The translations under genes were made by a program, and so were the position numbers. A model generated the notes under the pieces. It made no database searches, was not told the DNA's origin, and was given only the letters and a program-made list of their open reading frames with translations. A stretch of DNA of 64,000 nt from Silene latifolia (Eukaryota; Streptophyta; Magnoliopsida; Caryophyllales; Caryophyllaceae), in the NCBI RefSeq assembly GCF_048544455.1, contig NC_133536.1:26848152-26912151 (forward strand). Reading direction: 5' to 3'. Shown here piece by piece: positions 23,367 through 33,500 of the stretch; within the stretch, counting starts at the first letter, position 1; each line of letters starts with the position of its first letter.

Positions 23367-24248
23367 TTTCCGTATCTCAATTATGATAAAAAAAATATTG
23401 AAGAAAAACAACGTACAAATAAATGGAGAGTACTCGATCATATTATTAAATTTAAATATAACTATTAGATATAATGAGTAGCAATTGTCCGTATTCGGTA
23501 TTCGGGATCTGGTTGGATGTTGAACTAAGTGCAAAAAAGATGGTGTAATTCTGAGAATGTTATTTGTCCACATTGAAAAACAATGCAGGTTTGATGAATA
23601 TATATTACGTATAAATAGTAGAATTGTCTCACATCAGAAAAATAATCCAAGTTTGGTGAATATATTACTTATAAATAGTAGAATTGTCGCATATCGAAAG
23701 ATTATAAGGTGAGGTGATTATATAATTATAAATAAGAGTTAACCCACGTATATATTAATCTTTTATTTTTTTTCGAAAGAGATATTTTAATAATATGTAA
23801 ACAAATCATTAGACATAGAATGTAAACATTAAACCCTTATAATTATAACGTTTTTTTTTTTGCATTATAAATAAGTTAATTACCCCGTTGCAACGCACAG
23901 GCATTCAAACTAGTTATCACATTAAATCATTAATATTATCCAAATATATGTATGCTTTCTCATTTATTCGTGTAACATGGAGATTTCGTACTTTTGTAAT
24001 AGCTTAATATTTAGACCCTTTTTAATACATATCATTTTACGTCTAACTATAATCAAACAACAATAATACGAGTAGATTAATGTTGTGTATTTGTGTATAA
24101 GAAATATCATCGCTAAAACAATTAGAATGGTTATAAAATTACTCATTTAAACGATTTAGTACACGAGTAATATACTATTGATAAATGATTAAAACGTGTC
24201 ATTATCCTATTTGGCTAAAATATTACTATGACGCGTACTCGGTAACTA
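23367..24248. other. AT-rich spacer with promoter-like module copy D
   Basis: No gene is seen. From 23565 to 23750 a further copy of the CCACATTGAAAAACAAT / TATAAATAGTAGAATTGTC module is present with its middle part tandemly repeated (TATAAATAG at about 23610 and 23670). The rest is simple AT-rich sequence. Confidence 0.65.
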
Positions 24249-24460
24249 TACTCCCTCCGTTCTTTTTTTATTAGCCATTTTATGAGATTGCACATGAATT
24301 ACATATGTTGAAAAAAGATGTTCAAGTAGTTATATGTAGTAGATTATTTTTGAAAAGAAAAAAATACACTCCCACTAATTAAGTAGCTAAAAGGTCACTT
24401 TTTTCCTAACTAATGATGTTTTGGAAATTGTAGGGAAGGGGTAATATATATATCATACTA

Positions 24461-24729
24461 CTCCCTCCTATTCTAAATAACTCTCCTTATTTCCTTTTTC
24501 GTCTATTCACAATACTCTCCCTATTTCCTTATTTGGCAAGCTTTTATACTTATTTTAATCACCCACTCCACAATAATACCCCACAATACTCATACTTTAT
24601 CTTATTTTAATCATCTTACCCCACAACAATACTTATTTTAATCACCTTACCCCACAACACTACTTATTTTAATCACACAATACCTTCCCTCTCTCCAATC
24701 TCCTACCCCACTACAATACTTTACCATAT
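24461..24729. mobile_element. Inner Stowaway-like MITE, left part
   Basis: It starts after TA with CTCCCTCCTATTCTAAATAA and is cut at 24729 by the Tat element. The right part at 35472-35537 ends with the inverse (TTAAGAATAGGGGGAAG, then TA). The two parts sum to about 330 bp. Confidence 0.8.
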
Positions 24730-25339
24730 TGTTCCGGGTGTAATTTCGAAGCAGTTATTTGTGACCACGTAAGCTTGTTGAATAATGTCTTTGACTTGTC
24801 TCTTCCTTTCGCTCTTTCCTGTTTAAGATGAACAAACTGAGGGCTCGGCTTGGGGCCGAACGTACTCACTTCGACGCTCAAGTCAGTAAACTTAAAGAGA
24901 TAAGCTGTATGTTACTTGGCGAAGTATATTGTAGAGAGATAAGGGAGTTTATACCAGATTATTGTATTGTGAGATGATTATGGATTATTAGGTTAGATTT
25001 CGGATCGTTTTCTCAATGAGGATTGAGGAGTATTTATAGACTTTCACCTTTTGTCACGTAGTGGCCAAGTGGCCAAGTGGCAGAGCAGGTGGAAAGACGG
25101 TTCTACCCTCGGCTGAGGGACCCATGGCAGGCCGGCTGGCCTGGTTGACTCCATGCCGAGGGGACTGGACGTGAGTACGCGGATATGCCTCTCGGCCGGC
25201 TAGTTGCCGGGACCGAGACCCAGTGACAGTAGACAGTGCGTCGGTTAGGGTCAGTTTCTAATACGTTGACTTGTTGTCTTTTAGCTTTGACCTTGCTCAA
25301 TGTGTTGACTCGGTCGTGGTGCGAGAATATGCCCCATCA
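24730..25339 (-). repeat. 3' LTR of the Tat element
   Basis: 610 bp. The minus strand starts TGATGGGGCATATTC, with TCTATAAATACTCC at about 25023-25036 as a TATA candidate. Small duplications (for example GGCCAAGTGGCCAAGTGG) distinguish it from the 5' copy. Confidence 0.94.
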
Positions 25340-25356
25340 ATTTGCCCCCAGCGTAG
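25340..25356 (-). other. Polypurine tract of the Tat element
   Basis: The minus strand reads ACGCTGGGGGCAAAT directly before the TG of the 3' LTR. Confidence 0.7.
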
Positions 25357-25755
25357 TCTATGCCGTGGTATGGACCTTCGATGAGTGTTGAGCGTATTCT
25401 GCGCAAGTTGAACTTCTTACCCGGCTTCTTCTTCATCGGCTTGGTTCTGTTCAGGCCGTACCATATCCCCCCTCCACATGGATGTGTAATGGACATCAGA
25501 TGTGGAAAAGAAGAAGGCGCTGGCCGAGACCAAGGTTGAGAGTGCCGGGTCCTTTTGATTGCCCTCGGCCGGTGCTGCTAAGCTTGGTTGATCAGCTGGC
25601 CGGTGGAAAGTAGATTCCAAGTAGCGTGTCAAAGAAGAGTGGTTACTGTGTGTCGATTGACATTCCGTGGCTGCATGCTTGACACGTGGCTTGGCATTGA
25701 TTGGTGGACGTTTCATGGGATTTGCTCTGATTGGTCAATTGAATGGGCTTTGCTC

Positions 25756-25763
25756 TATAAATA
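25756..25763 (+). promoter_or_regulatory. TATA box of the antisense gene
   Basis: TATAAATA within GCTCTATAAATAGAGCAG, about 180 bp upstream of the antisense start codon. It is on the plus strand, opposite to the retrotransposon genes. Confidence 0.65.
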
Positions 25764-25942
25764 GAGCAGTATGCCCCTCATTTTGACCGCAAAACTTCAT
25801 TTTCTCAAAAAATTTCCTCTTTCTAGTTTCTTTCGAAGTGCTTTCTTTCTCTAACTTTCGAAGCGTTACCCGGTGTGATACTTTCTCCAAGGTAAACAAA
25901 CAAATTTTTTCAACTTTCAATTGTTAAGTTTTTGTTGTCACT

Positions 25943-28456
25943 ATGTCTTCTGCTGATGCTGGACCCAGTACCTCTGCGCCGGGGGGCGAACCGTCGCATC
26001 CTTATGAAGAGGAGCCACTGGTCGTCACCCCGATAAGGTTTGCGGGTCCCAAGCCGCCTTCTCCTGTAATTGATGAACAATTTTTGGAGGGTTTTTCTGA
26101 TGATGATGATGATGAGGATGAGGATGATGATGATGATGATGATGAGGCGACCCCTTCTGTCGTAAGGAGGCCGCTTATTTCGGGGCACGGTGATGCTCGC
26201 TCGATCGATCCCCGACCGTGCCTGGACGAACAAGTTTTCCAGTTGTTCTGGTTCTGAACTTTTTGAACACCATTACTCCTTCGGTAGGGGGTATAGAATT
26301 GTTATCCCTGAGGAGGGTCAGGCAGTCTGTTGCCCTCCTGATGGCTGTATCGGCGTGTACATCAGACACCTGGAGTATGGGCTCCGGTTTCCTCTGAATG
26401 AATACGTCGTAGCTATCATTAAAGCCATGAATGTCGCCGTGGCTCAACTGCATCCGTTGGCCATTAGGACTATAATTGGCTTTGTGTGGCTCTGTCTCTT
26501 TAAGGGGGAGGCCCCAACGGTTAACCTGTTCCGCCGGCTTCATCACCTTAGGCAGGCTACCCTAGGCGGCACGGGGTGGTACAGCATACAGACCGAGGCG
26601 GGTTATGTCACCGTTTCTAAGTTGACATCTTGTAAGGACTGGAAGGGGCGGTGGGTGTACGTCGAGGTTCCGGATGACTATCCGCTGCCCCGGTCCTTCC
26701 AAAGCCGCGTCAATTTGCGGTGTGAGAATCAAGGGGAGCATGACAAATATGTCTCCCGGAATAAGTTTAAGATGGACGCCAGCAGGGTCTATCTTAATGA
26801 GGACGAGTTGCGGGCAATGAAGCTGTTCGAGGCTAAGAAGGATGGCACGGCGAAGGGATGGATGCCCCCGACGCAGATCGTCTTTCAAGACGAGCTGCTT
26901 TGCCACGTCGGCCTCATACCGGCCCTCGGCCAGGGTGAGTGGGGTCGGTATGAGGCCCACTTTTGCTTTTACTCCTTCTGTATAGCCTCGGTTAACTTCT
27001 TTTGCTTAACTCTTACTTCGTTTCTTTTGTAGACCGATTTGGCCCGGAACTGTCTGTCTCCGTCCTCAAGCGGTTGGGACTTGGTGAGGACGGGAGAGTT
27101 GTTGAGCTGCATCCTAAGGCCGAGCCACGTGATCGCAGACTGGCCCCCAACGAACTCATGGCGGCGGCAATAAAGGCAATGGATGTGAAGGCGGCTCAAG
27201 CGTAGATTGCTGGGAACGTGCCGCGCCGAAAACCAAAGAAAACGTCTACGGCGGCAACGGCGTCAACTCCAGCTCAGTCTTCAATCCCCGTGGTCCAAAA
27301 GGAGAAGGTGGTCATCGATGTTGAAGAGGAGGTCACCGTTGCGGAGGCTCCTCCTCTTTCAAAGAAGAGAAAAGAGGCAATGCCTGCTACCGCTGTTACC
27401 GAGGCAGGGGAAAAGAAGGACTCAGCCGGCCCTCTATCCAAGAAGGTCAAGACTGGTACGGATCTAACCCATGGCTCGGATTTAGCAGGTTCTTTAGGCA
27501 TTCCTGATGACAGGCTCTCCGACATGTCAATGAATGTTGACATGGATGCTTTGTCTGAGTTTTTTGTAGATCAACCGTTGTCGGCTGCTGTTCTCACCGA
27601 TCGGCAATTGGGGAAGCAGCCTGTGCAGACGGGCGTTAAAAATGTCACCGCCGACTTCTCATCCCAGAAGGTTTCCCCCGCTCAGCTTGTGGCGGAAGGC
27701 ACAAGGTTGTGCAAGAAGCTGGCGAAGTGGAATGAACTAGCCGGCGGGTGTATTATGGAGCAGGAAACGGTCATGGCTCGAGCTGCCCCTGCGCTTGAAC
27801 GGCTTAGGCTGGATCTTGCCGCTGCTAAGCAAGAGGCCGAGAAGGCGAAGAAGGACTTCCAGGCCGCCACGAAGGACCTCCTTGCTGAGCGAAAGCTTAG
27901 GGAGGACGCTGAAAAGGCGGTCCTAGCCGAGAGAGCCAAGGTTGAGGCTGCGGAGGCTGACGCTGCTAAGCTGCTGAAGGAGAAAGACAAATTTGAGGGC
28001 GGCTATAAGGCCATGGTTGATAAGAAGGAAGAATGGAAGTCTCTGTTTTCGACTGTGTCGAAGGAGCATAGGAACACCAAGGCCATCCTTGCTCAGAGGG
28101 AGAAGGACATTGAGACGCTGCAAACCGTTGTCATCCCTGAGATGTGTGCCCGGTACCGGGACCAGGCTGAAGAGGCTACCAGGGATGCAATCAAAGAGCT
28201 CGTTCCTGAAGGATCCTTCCCGTGGGAAAAATTTGACCGGCTTCTTGATGAGAAGGCGGATGCTGCGGAGGCAAAGGCTGCGGAGGAGGCTGAGGCGGCG
28301 AAGGCTGCTCAGGAAGCTGAGGCCAAGGCGGCCCATGCTGCAAAGGTGAAGGAGGCTAGGGAGGAGGCTGAGAGAGCAAAGATTGGTGAAGCTTCTGGGC
28401 CGCCTACCGATGGTGATGCTGCTGCTGCTGCCGGTGGCGAGCAGCAACAAGCATAG
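25943..28456 (+). pseudogene. Antisense gene of the Tat element (gypsy-type 'transposase_28'-like protein)
   Basis: It starts MSSADAGPSTSAPG and has an acidic run of Asp/Glu. It then resembles the conserved plant domain annotated as putative gypsy-type transposon protein: RIVIPEEGQAVCCPPDGCIG, GLRFPLNEYVVAIIKAMN and TIIGFVWLCLFKGEA. A GT-AG intron (26935-27032) restores the frame exactly across the junction. Downstream come a basic KKRKE-type nuclear signal, a long Ala/Lys/Glu coiled coil (about 27760-28400) and an Ala/Gln-rich tail. Breaks: a frameshift near 26200 and a TAG at 27203-27205 with the frame continuing. The function of this family is unknown; the name does not imply transposase activity. 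A TATA box and an AATAAA flank it, so it looks like an independent transcription unit. Confidence 0.8.
26935..27032 (+). other. Intron of the antisense gene
   Basis: 98 bp. The donor is GTGAGT after CAGG; the acceptor is TTCTTTTGTAG. The intron is T-rich near the acceptor. Splicing joins a phase-1 codon and keeps the reading frame (ALGQ-DRFGPELSVSV). Confidence 0.8.
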
Positions 28457-28685
28457 GGAGACGGGCGGTCGTCACCGGATTCACCCGGCCCTTCTGACAG
28501 TTTCAGCTGTTCGGGGGCCAACTATTGAGCCTTTCCTCCCTGCCATCCTTTTGGCGCTTCAAATCTTATGTCTATAATCTTTTGTTGTACCTTTTGTTTT
28601 TGTTAAACTTTGGTAGGTTGTGTTTAGGCTATCCCTGTGGGGACGGTCGTCGTCTTCGTTTTGCCTTCACCTGTAAACATTTTTC

Positions 28686-28691
28686 AATAAA
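28686..28691 (+). terminator. Polyadenylation signal of the antisense gene
   Basis: AATAAA, 230 bp after the stop codon and followed by a T-rich stretch, on the plus strand. Confidence 0.55.
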
Positions 28692-28734
28692 GTTTGTTTA
28701 TTTTTGCCTTCAACCAGTTGTCATCTTACGTTTT

Positions 28735-29215
28735 CAACATATTGAGCGCTATTTCGTTTTTACTTTCGGCTTGGCCGAGGCAGTTAGAAGGCGCATCTCA
28801 ATTGTACTTAAAACGGTTCTCAACATGTTGGCATGTCGGTCGCTTCCTCCTCCACTCCCGGTCTTAGCCGAGGCGTCAGATTTGCGTTTTCCAACCGCCG
28901 TTGTGAACATGCTAGCGTATCGGTCGTTGTGTCCCCGCTACTCCCGGCTTTGGCCGGAGCAATCGAGGTTACGGCTCGACAGCGTTCGTATCTGTAGACA
29001 TATTGATCGCTTCCTCTTCCACTCCCGGATTGGCCGAGGCGGTCAGATTTGCGTTTCTCAACTGTACTTATACGTTCCTAAGCGTGTTGGTCGCTTTTGC
29101 GAGTATCAACCGCTGCAGTGACTGCCCAGAAGGGGCGTCTACTTTGGTCGCATGTTGGTCGCTTTCGCGAGTATCAACTGCATCTTGTAGTGACTGCCGT
29201 GGCGTCTACTTTGGT
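28735..29215. repeat. Degenerate tandem repeats in the Tat 3' untranslated region
   Basis: About six units of 70-95 bp share (A)ACAT(A/G)TTG.....GTCGCTT, CACTCCCGG.TT.GCCGAGGC and CAGATTTGCGTTT. Units 2 and 4 are the most alike. The final two share GCGAGTATCAAC and GTGACTGCC. They lie between pol and the antisense gene; tandem repeats at this spot are known from Tat-lineage elements. Confidence 0.82.
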
Positions 29216-29319
29216 ACGACTACGGAGGGGACAAGCATTTTGATGGAAATCTTGGATCACTCTTTATAAGATATAATCATGCGTTGGGGTTCCCACAACG
29301 GTCTCGGACACCTCCGCCG

Positions 29320-30342
29320 CTATACAAAATATTTCCTTAGGTTGTCTGTGTTCCAATGCCTCATTAGAGGAACACCCTCCATGTCTGTCAGCCGGTATGT
29401 CCCCGGCCTCATTTCTTCAACCACTTTGTAGGGTCCTTCCCAGTTGGCCGTCATTTTACCATGGATGTTTCCTTTGTTTGTTGCGGCCGACTTTCTCAGG
29501 ACTAGATCTCCTACTCTTAAGTCCCTTTTGTGGACCCTACGGTTGTATGCTCTTCTCATCCGGTTTTGATAAACTGCCAAGTTGAGCCGTGCCGTGTCTC
29601 GACTTTCTTCGACCAGGTCTAGGGAGACTCTCAGTCCTTCCTCATTTTCGACTGGGTCAAAGGTTTGCGTTCTGAATGTCGGCACCGCTGCTTCAATTGG
29701 CAGCACGGCCTCGGACCCATAGACAAGGTGGAATGGACTGTACCCCGTTGCTTCTTTCTCCGTGGTTCGAAGTGACCACAGGACGCCGGGTAGTTCATCA
29801 GCCCACCTTCCCTTTAGATCTTCAACCTTCTTTTTCAATCCGTTAAGTATTGTTTTGTTGGCTGCCTCCGCCTGCCCGTTGCTCTGAGGGTGGCAGACGG
29901 CGGAGTATGCAAATTTGATACCGAGCTCTTCTAACCAGTTCATCACCATGTCGCTCCAAAACTCTCGGCCGTGGTCAAATACCATGACTTGGGGCAACCC
30001 AAATCGAGTTATAACATTCTCCCAAATCACTTTTCTTACGGCCGCCGTAGTCTTGGCAGGTACCGCGACAGCTTCGACCCATTTGGTGAAGTAGTCAACG
30101 GCGACAATCAGGTACTTTCTTCCTCCGGAGGCCGTTGGAAATGGCCCTAATAAATCCATCCCCCACTGTGCAAAAGGAAGGGGACTAAGCACCGGTTGCA
30201 GGTCTCGGGAAGGAGCATGTATTACCGGAGCATGCATTTGACAATTCTTACACTTCTTGGTCTTCGTTCTGGAATCCTCAAGCATGGTAGGCCAGAAGTA
30301 GCCGGCTCGAAGAGCTTTGTGGGCTAGCGTTCTTGCCCCCAT
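29320..30342 (-). CDS. Tat integrase
   Basis: An open frame of 340 residues ending RHWNTDNLRKYFV. The zinc-binding Cys pair is KKCKNCQMHAP. The catalytic core has D in WGMDLLGPFPTASGG, D in VMVFDHGREFWSDMV, and E in HPQSNGQAEAANK. His in FDHGREF replaces the Asn usual at that spot, next to the catalytic Asp. The C-terminal module reads VGDLVLRKSAATNKG and NWEGPYKVVEEMRPGTY. A frameshift near 30345 separates it from the upstream linker (30527-30345), where the His pair of the zinc module would lie. Confidence 0.93.
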   Translation of the reverse strand: MGARTLAHKALRAGYFWPTMLEDSRTKTKKCKNCQMHAPVIHAPSRDLQPVLSPLPFAQWGMDLLGPFPTASGGRKYLIVAVDYFTKWVEAVAVPAKTTAAVRKVIWENVITRFGLPQVMVFDHGREFWSDMVMNWLEELGIKFAYSAVCHPQSNGQAEAANKTILNGLKKKVEDLKGRWADELPGVLWSLRTTEKEATGYSPFHLVYGSEAVLPIEAAVPTFRTQTFDPVENEEGLRVSLDLVEESRDTARLNLAVYQNRMRRAYNRRVHKRDLRVGDLVLRKSAATNKGNIHGKMTANWEGPYKVVEEMRPGTYRLTDMEGVPLMRHWNTDNLRKYFV

Positions 30343-30480
30343 GTGATGTCCACAGATGCCTTCGTGTATCTCTCACAAGATAGCTCCGTGTCGGCCGGGC
30401 CGACACATTTCAAGAGTGGCCTTATTACGGACCTCTGTATAATTCTCCTTCGAATGTTAAAGTACCTTGCGGCGATCCTT

Positions 30481-31227
30481 TTATCTTCTCGCGAGAGATC
30501 TGCGGTTCTCCGGCAATTCATTTGCAAGTTTGAATTTCATTATCGGAGTCATCCACGTCGTCTCGGCTTCTATGTCGCCCACCATGCCGACGGTCTCAGT
30601 GATGCTTTTAGCATTCCTGATATCCACCAGCACGGTTCGACTGACATTCTTGATGCTTGAACTGGCAAGTTTTGAGAGAGCGTCGGCTCCGTTGTTTTCA
30701 GACCTGGGAATGCATTGTATTTGGAAAGATTTCAATTTTGCGGTGTCGGCTTTTACCCTTTCCAGGTATCTTACCATCCCGTCGTCTCGAGCCTCATACT
30801 CTCCTCTGATTTGATTAGTCACTAAGAGTGAATCTGTCTTCAACACAATGTGCTCCGCTCCGGCAGCTCTAGCTAGCTCGACTCCAGTTATCACCGCCTC
30901 ATATTCGGATTCATTGTTTGAGGCCGAGAAGGTAAACTTCAAGGCGTACTCAAACACGTCCCCGTTAGTGCTGATGATAAGGATGCCGGCTCCTGAGCTG
31001 TTCGCCGTGGAGGACCCGTCGGTGTATACTTCCCACACCCTGGGATGTGATTCTTCTTGATATGTGCACTCGGCCAGAAAGTCTGCAAGCGCTTGCCCTT
31101 TTATCGAAGGCCTCGGCTTGTACTGAATGCCGAAGCCGGATAGCTCTACTGCCCATTTGATAAGTCTGCCTGATTTTTCGAATTTTTCTAAGGCTTTTTC
31201 CAATGGCTGGTCGGTAAAGACCGTCAC
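30481..31227 (-). CDS. Tat second RNase H (archaeal-like) and linker
   Basis: The frame starts in the end of the first RNase H (MTVFTDQPLEKALEKF, LIKWAVELSGFGIQYKPR). It then contains a complete second RNase H: WEVYTDGSSTANSSGAGIL, NNESEYEAVITGVELA, LKTDSLLVTNQIRGEY and SENNGADALSKLAS, giving the D-E-D-D acidic set. A second, archaeal-type RNase H is a published hallmark of the Tat clade. Confidence 0.9.
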   Translation of the reverse strand: MTVFTDQPLEKALEKFEKSGRLIKWAVELSGFGIQYKPRPSIKGQALADFLAECTYQEESHPRVWEVYTDGSSTANSSGAGILIISTNGDVFEYALKFTFSASNNESEYEAVITGVELARAAGAEHIVLKTDSLLVTNQIRGEYEARDDGMVRYLERVKADTAKLKSFQIQCIPRSENNGADALSKLASSSIKNVSRTVLVDIRNAKSITETVGMVGDIEAETTWMTPIMKFKLANELPENRRSLARR

Positions 31228-32202
31228 GGGATGTGCGTCGAAGTAAGGTTTTAGTTTCCTTGCGGCAACGACGACGGCGAAGGCCGCTTTTTCAATCAGT
31301 GGGTAGTTTCTTTCGGCGGCTAGCAGTGTATGGCTGATAAAGTAGATTGGGTGTTGCTTTGCTTGTTTTCTTCTCGACGATTACGGACCGACCGTGGCCG
31401 AGGTAACACTAAATATAGGTATAGCGTCTCCCCAAAGATCGGCCTGGACAGGGTCGGCGATGTGTCGAAGGTGAGCTTTCGATTGCACGAAAGCCGTGTG
31501 CTCGTTGCTCGCCCCACCAAAGTCTTTATTCCCTTTCAAAGATCTTTGTAAAGAACGGTGTGCTTTTGTCGGCCGACCGAGAGATGAAGCGGGCGAGAGC
31601 CGCCATTCTCCCGGTCAGCATCATAACCTCTTTGCGATTCCTTGGCTCCGGCAGGTCCAGTATTGCTTGGACTTTCTCTGGATTGGCATCAATTCCCCTG
31701 GCGCTGACAAGTACGCCGAGGAACTTACCGGCCCGGACACCGAAGTTGCATTTCTTTGGGTTAAGCTTCATTCTATACTTCCTTATTGAACAAAATGTTT
31801 CGCTCAAGTCGGCCAAGTGCTCGCTGTCAGACTTGCTTTTTACAATAGCATCGTCGACGTAAGCCTCGATGTTTCGCCCTTTTTTATCTTGAAACACTTT
31901 GTCCACCAGCCTAGTGTAAGTTGCGCCAGCGTTTTTCAAACCGAACGGCATCATTTTATACATGTATGTGCCGTGTATGGTGATGAATGCGCACTTAGGC
32001 ATGTCTTCTTCGGCCATGAATACCGATGGTACCGAGAAGGCGTCTAGCGAGGCTCGATAGTGTAGCCTGCCGTCGCGTCAATTAAACTATCTATTCGAGG
32101 CAAGGGATAGCAATCTTTAGGGCATGCTTTATTAAGATTTGTAAAATCAACACACATCCTCCACGCCCCTGATGACTTCTTTACCATTACAACATTTGCT
32201 AG
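31228..32202 (-). pseudogene. Tat reverse transcriptase and first RNase H (frameshifted)
   Basis: The RT palm is readable: FITIHGTYMYKMMPFGLKNA, AYVDDAIVKS and LGVLVSARGIDANPEK in the frame 32017-31526. Upstream the finger region (WRMCVDFTNLNKACPKD) continues from the protease frame after a TGA at the Trp of YPEW (about 32203) and then shifts near 32057. The first RNase H (31230-31525) is broken by further frame changes. Confidence 0.87.
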
Positions 32203-33500
32203 TCACTCAGGGTAAGTACAAGGCATGATAAAGCCCGCCTCTAATAGTTTATCTACCTCAGCCTTGATGGCCTCATCTTTCTCGGCTGAGGAGTTCCTCA
32301 TCTTCTGCTTGACAGGGCGAGCGGTGGGGAGTACGTTCAACTTGTGAACGATCACCTCCCGGCTCACGCCTGGCATCTCGGCTGCTGAGTATGCGAAGAC
32401 ATCTTTGTTCTTCCTCAGCAGGTCTAGGAGATCGGCTCTGAATTTTGGCTCCAGGCCGACACCGACAGTTACGGTGCGCCCTGGGTCAATTTCCACTTCT
32501 TCGGTCTCGGCTCCTTCGACCATGCCGACGTTGGTGTCCATTCGTTCGCCTCCCTGTTGTAAGGATGGGCTCTTCCCTTTCTCTGACTTCTTTGCCACTT
32601 TGAGGGATTGCATGTTGCACCCTCTGGCAGATACTTGGATGTTGACGATTTCGTCTCTTTCGTCCTTTGAGACGAGCTTTTGTGCTTCCCCCCGGTCCGA
32701 GACATACATCAATGTCAGGGCCCGGATGGACATCACAGCATCGGCCTCGCTCAAAGTGACCCGGCCTATCAGAACATTGTAGGCAGACGAACCGTCGATC
32801 ACCACAAACTCAGATAGAACATTCTTAGCCGCATCGTCTTGGCCGAACATCACCGACAGTCTGATTGACCCCAGGGGTACCAGGCCGGCCCCAGAGAAGT
32901 TGTACAATGGGTTAGTGCAGGGGCTTAGGTCTTCAATCTTCAGACCGAGATTGAGAAAGCATTCCCTGAACATGATGTTCGTGTAGGCGCCTGTATCAAT
33001 TAGGCACCTTTTAACCAAGTGGTTGGCTATGTCTAGGTGGACTACCAGCGGGTCGCTGTGCGGGGCAACGACGCCGTCGTAATCCTTCTTTCCGATGGTT
33101 ATATCGGGGACGGTGGAAGCGGGGGTCGCTGTGGTGGGCACAAAGTTGATGGCTTGGTAAAGCTCATTCAGGTGTCGTTTGTGCCCATTAGCTGACCCAC
33201 CGTTCTCGTTTCCTCCGATGACAACCTGGATCACTCCCATTCTCTGGAATACTGATTTTCTATCCGCCCCGTCGGAGCTTTTTCCTGGGCCTCCAGCTAC
33301 ATATTTGCTGAGGGCCCCATTTCGGATCAGCTCTTCGATGGCGTTCTTCAGATGCCGACAGTTGTCGGTCTTATGGCCGGGTTGGCCGTGGTAGTCGCAA
33401 AACTGGTCAAGGTCACCGTCCCCCCTCGCCTTGGGGGGCCTTGCCCATTTCTGCCCTTCACTCTTGCTTAGGGCGAAGACCTCGGCCGGTGATTTAACCA
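32203..33500 (-). pseudogene. Tat protease region and gag zinc finger
   Basis: From about 33470 the sequence encodes a CCHC-like finger (CDYHGQPGHKTDNC). From 33240 the open frame carries the retropepsin motif KRCLIDTGAYTNIMF and SSAYNVLIGRVTL, then a linker leading into RT (EVDKLLEAGFIMPC). It ends at a TGA that replaces the Trp of the conserved YPEW. Confidence 0.85.

Noticed and set aside
27207..28349. Arg/Leu-rich ORFs overlapping the antisense gene in other frames
   Set aside because: Shadow frames of the Ala/Lys/Glu coiled-coil coding region.
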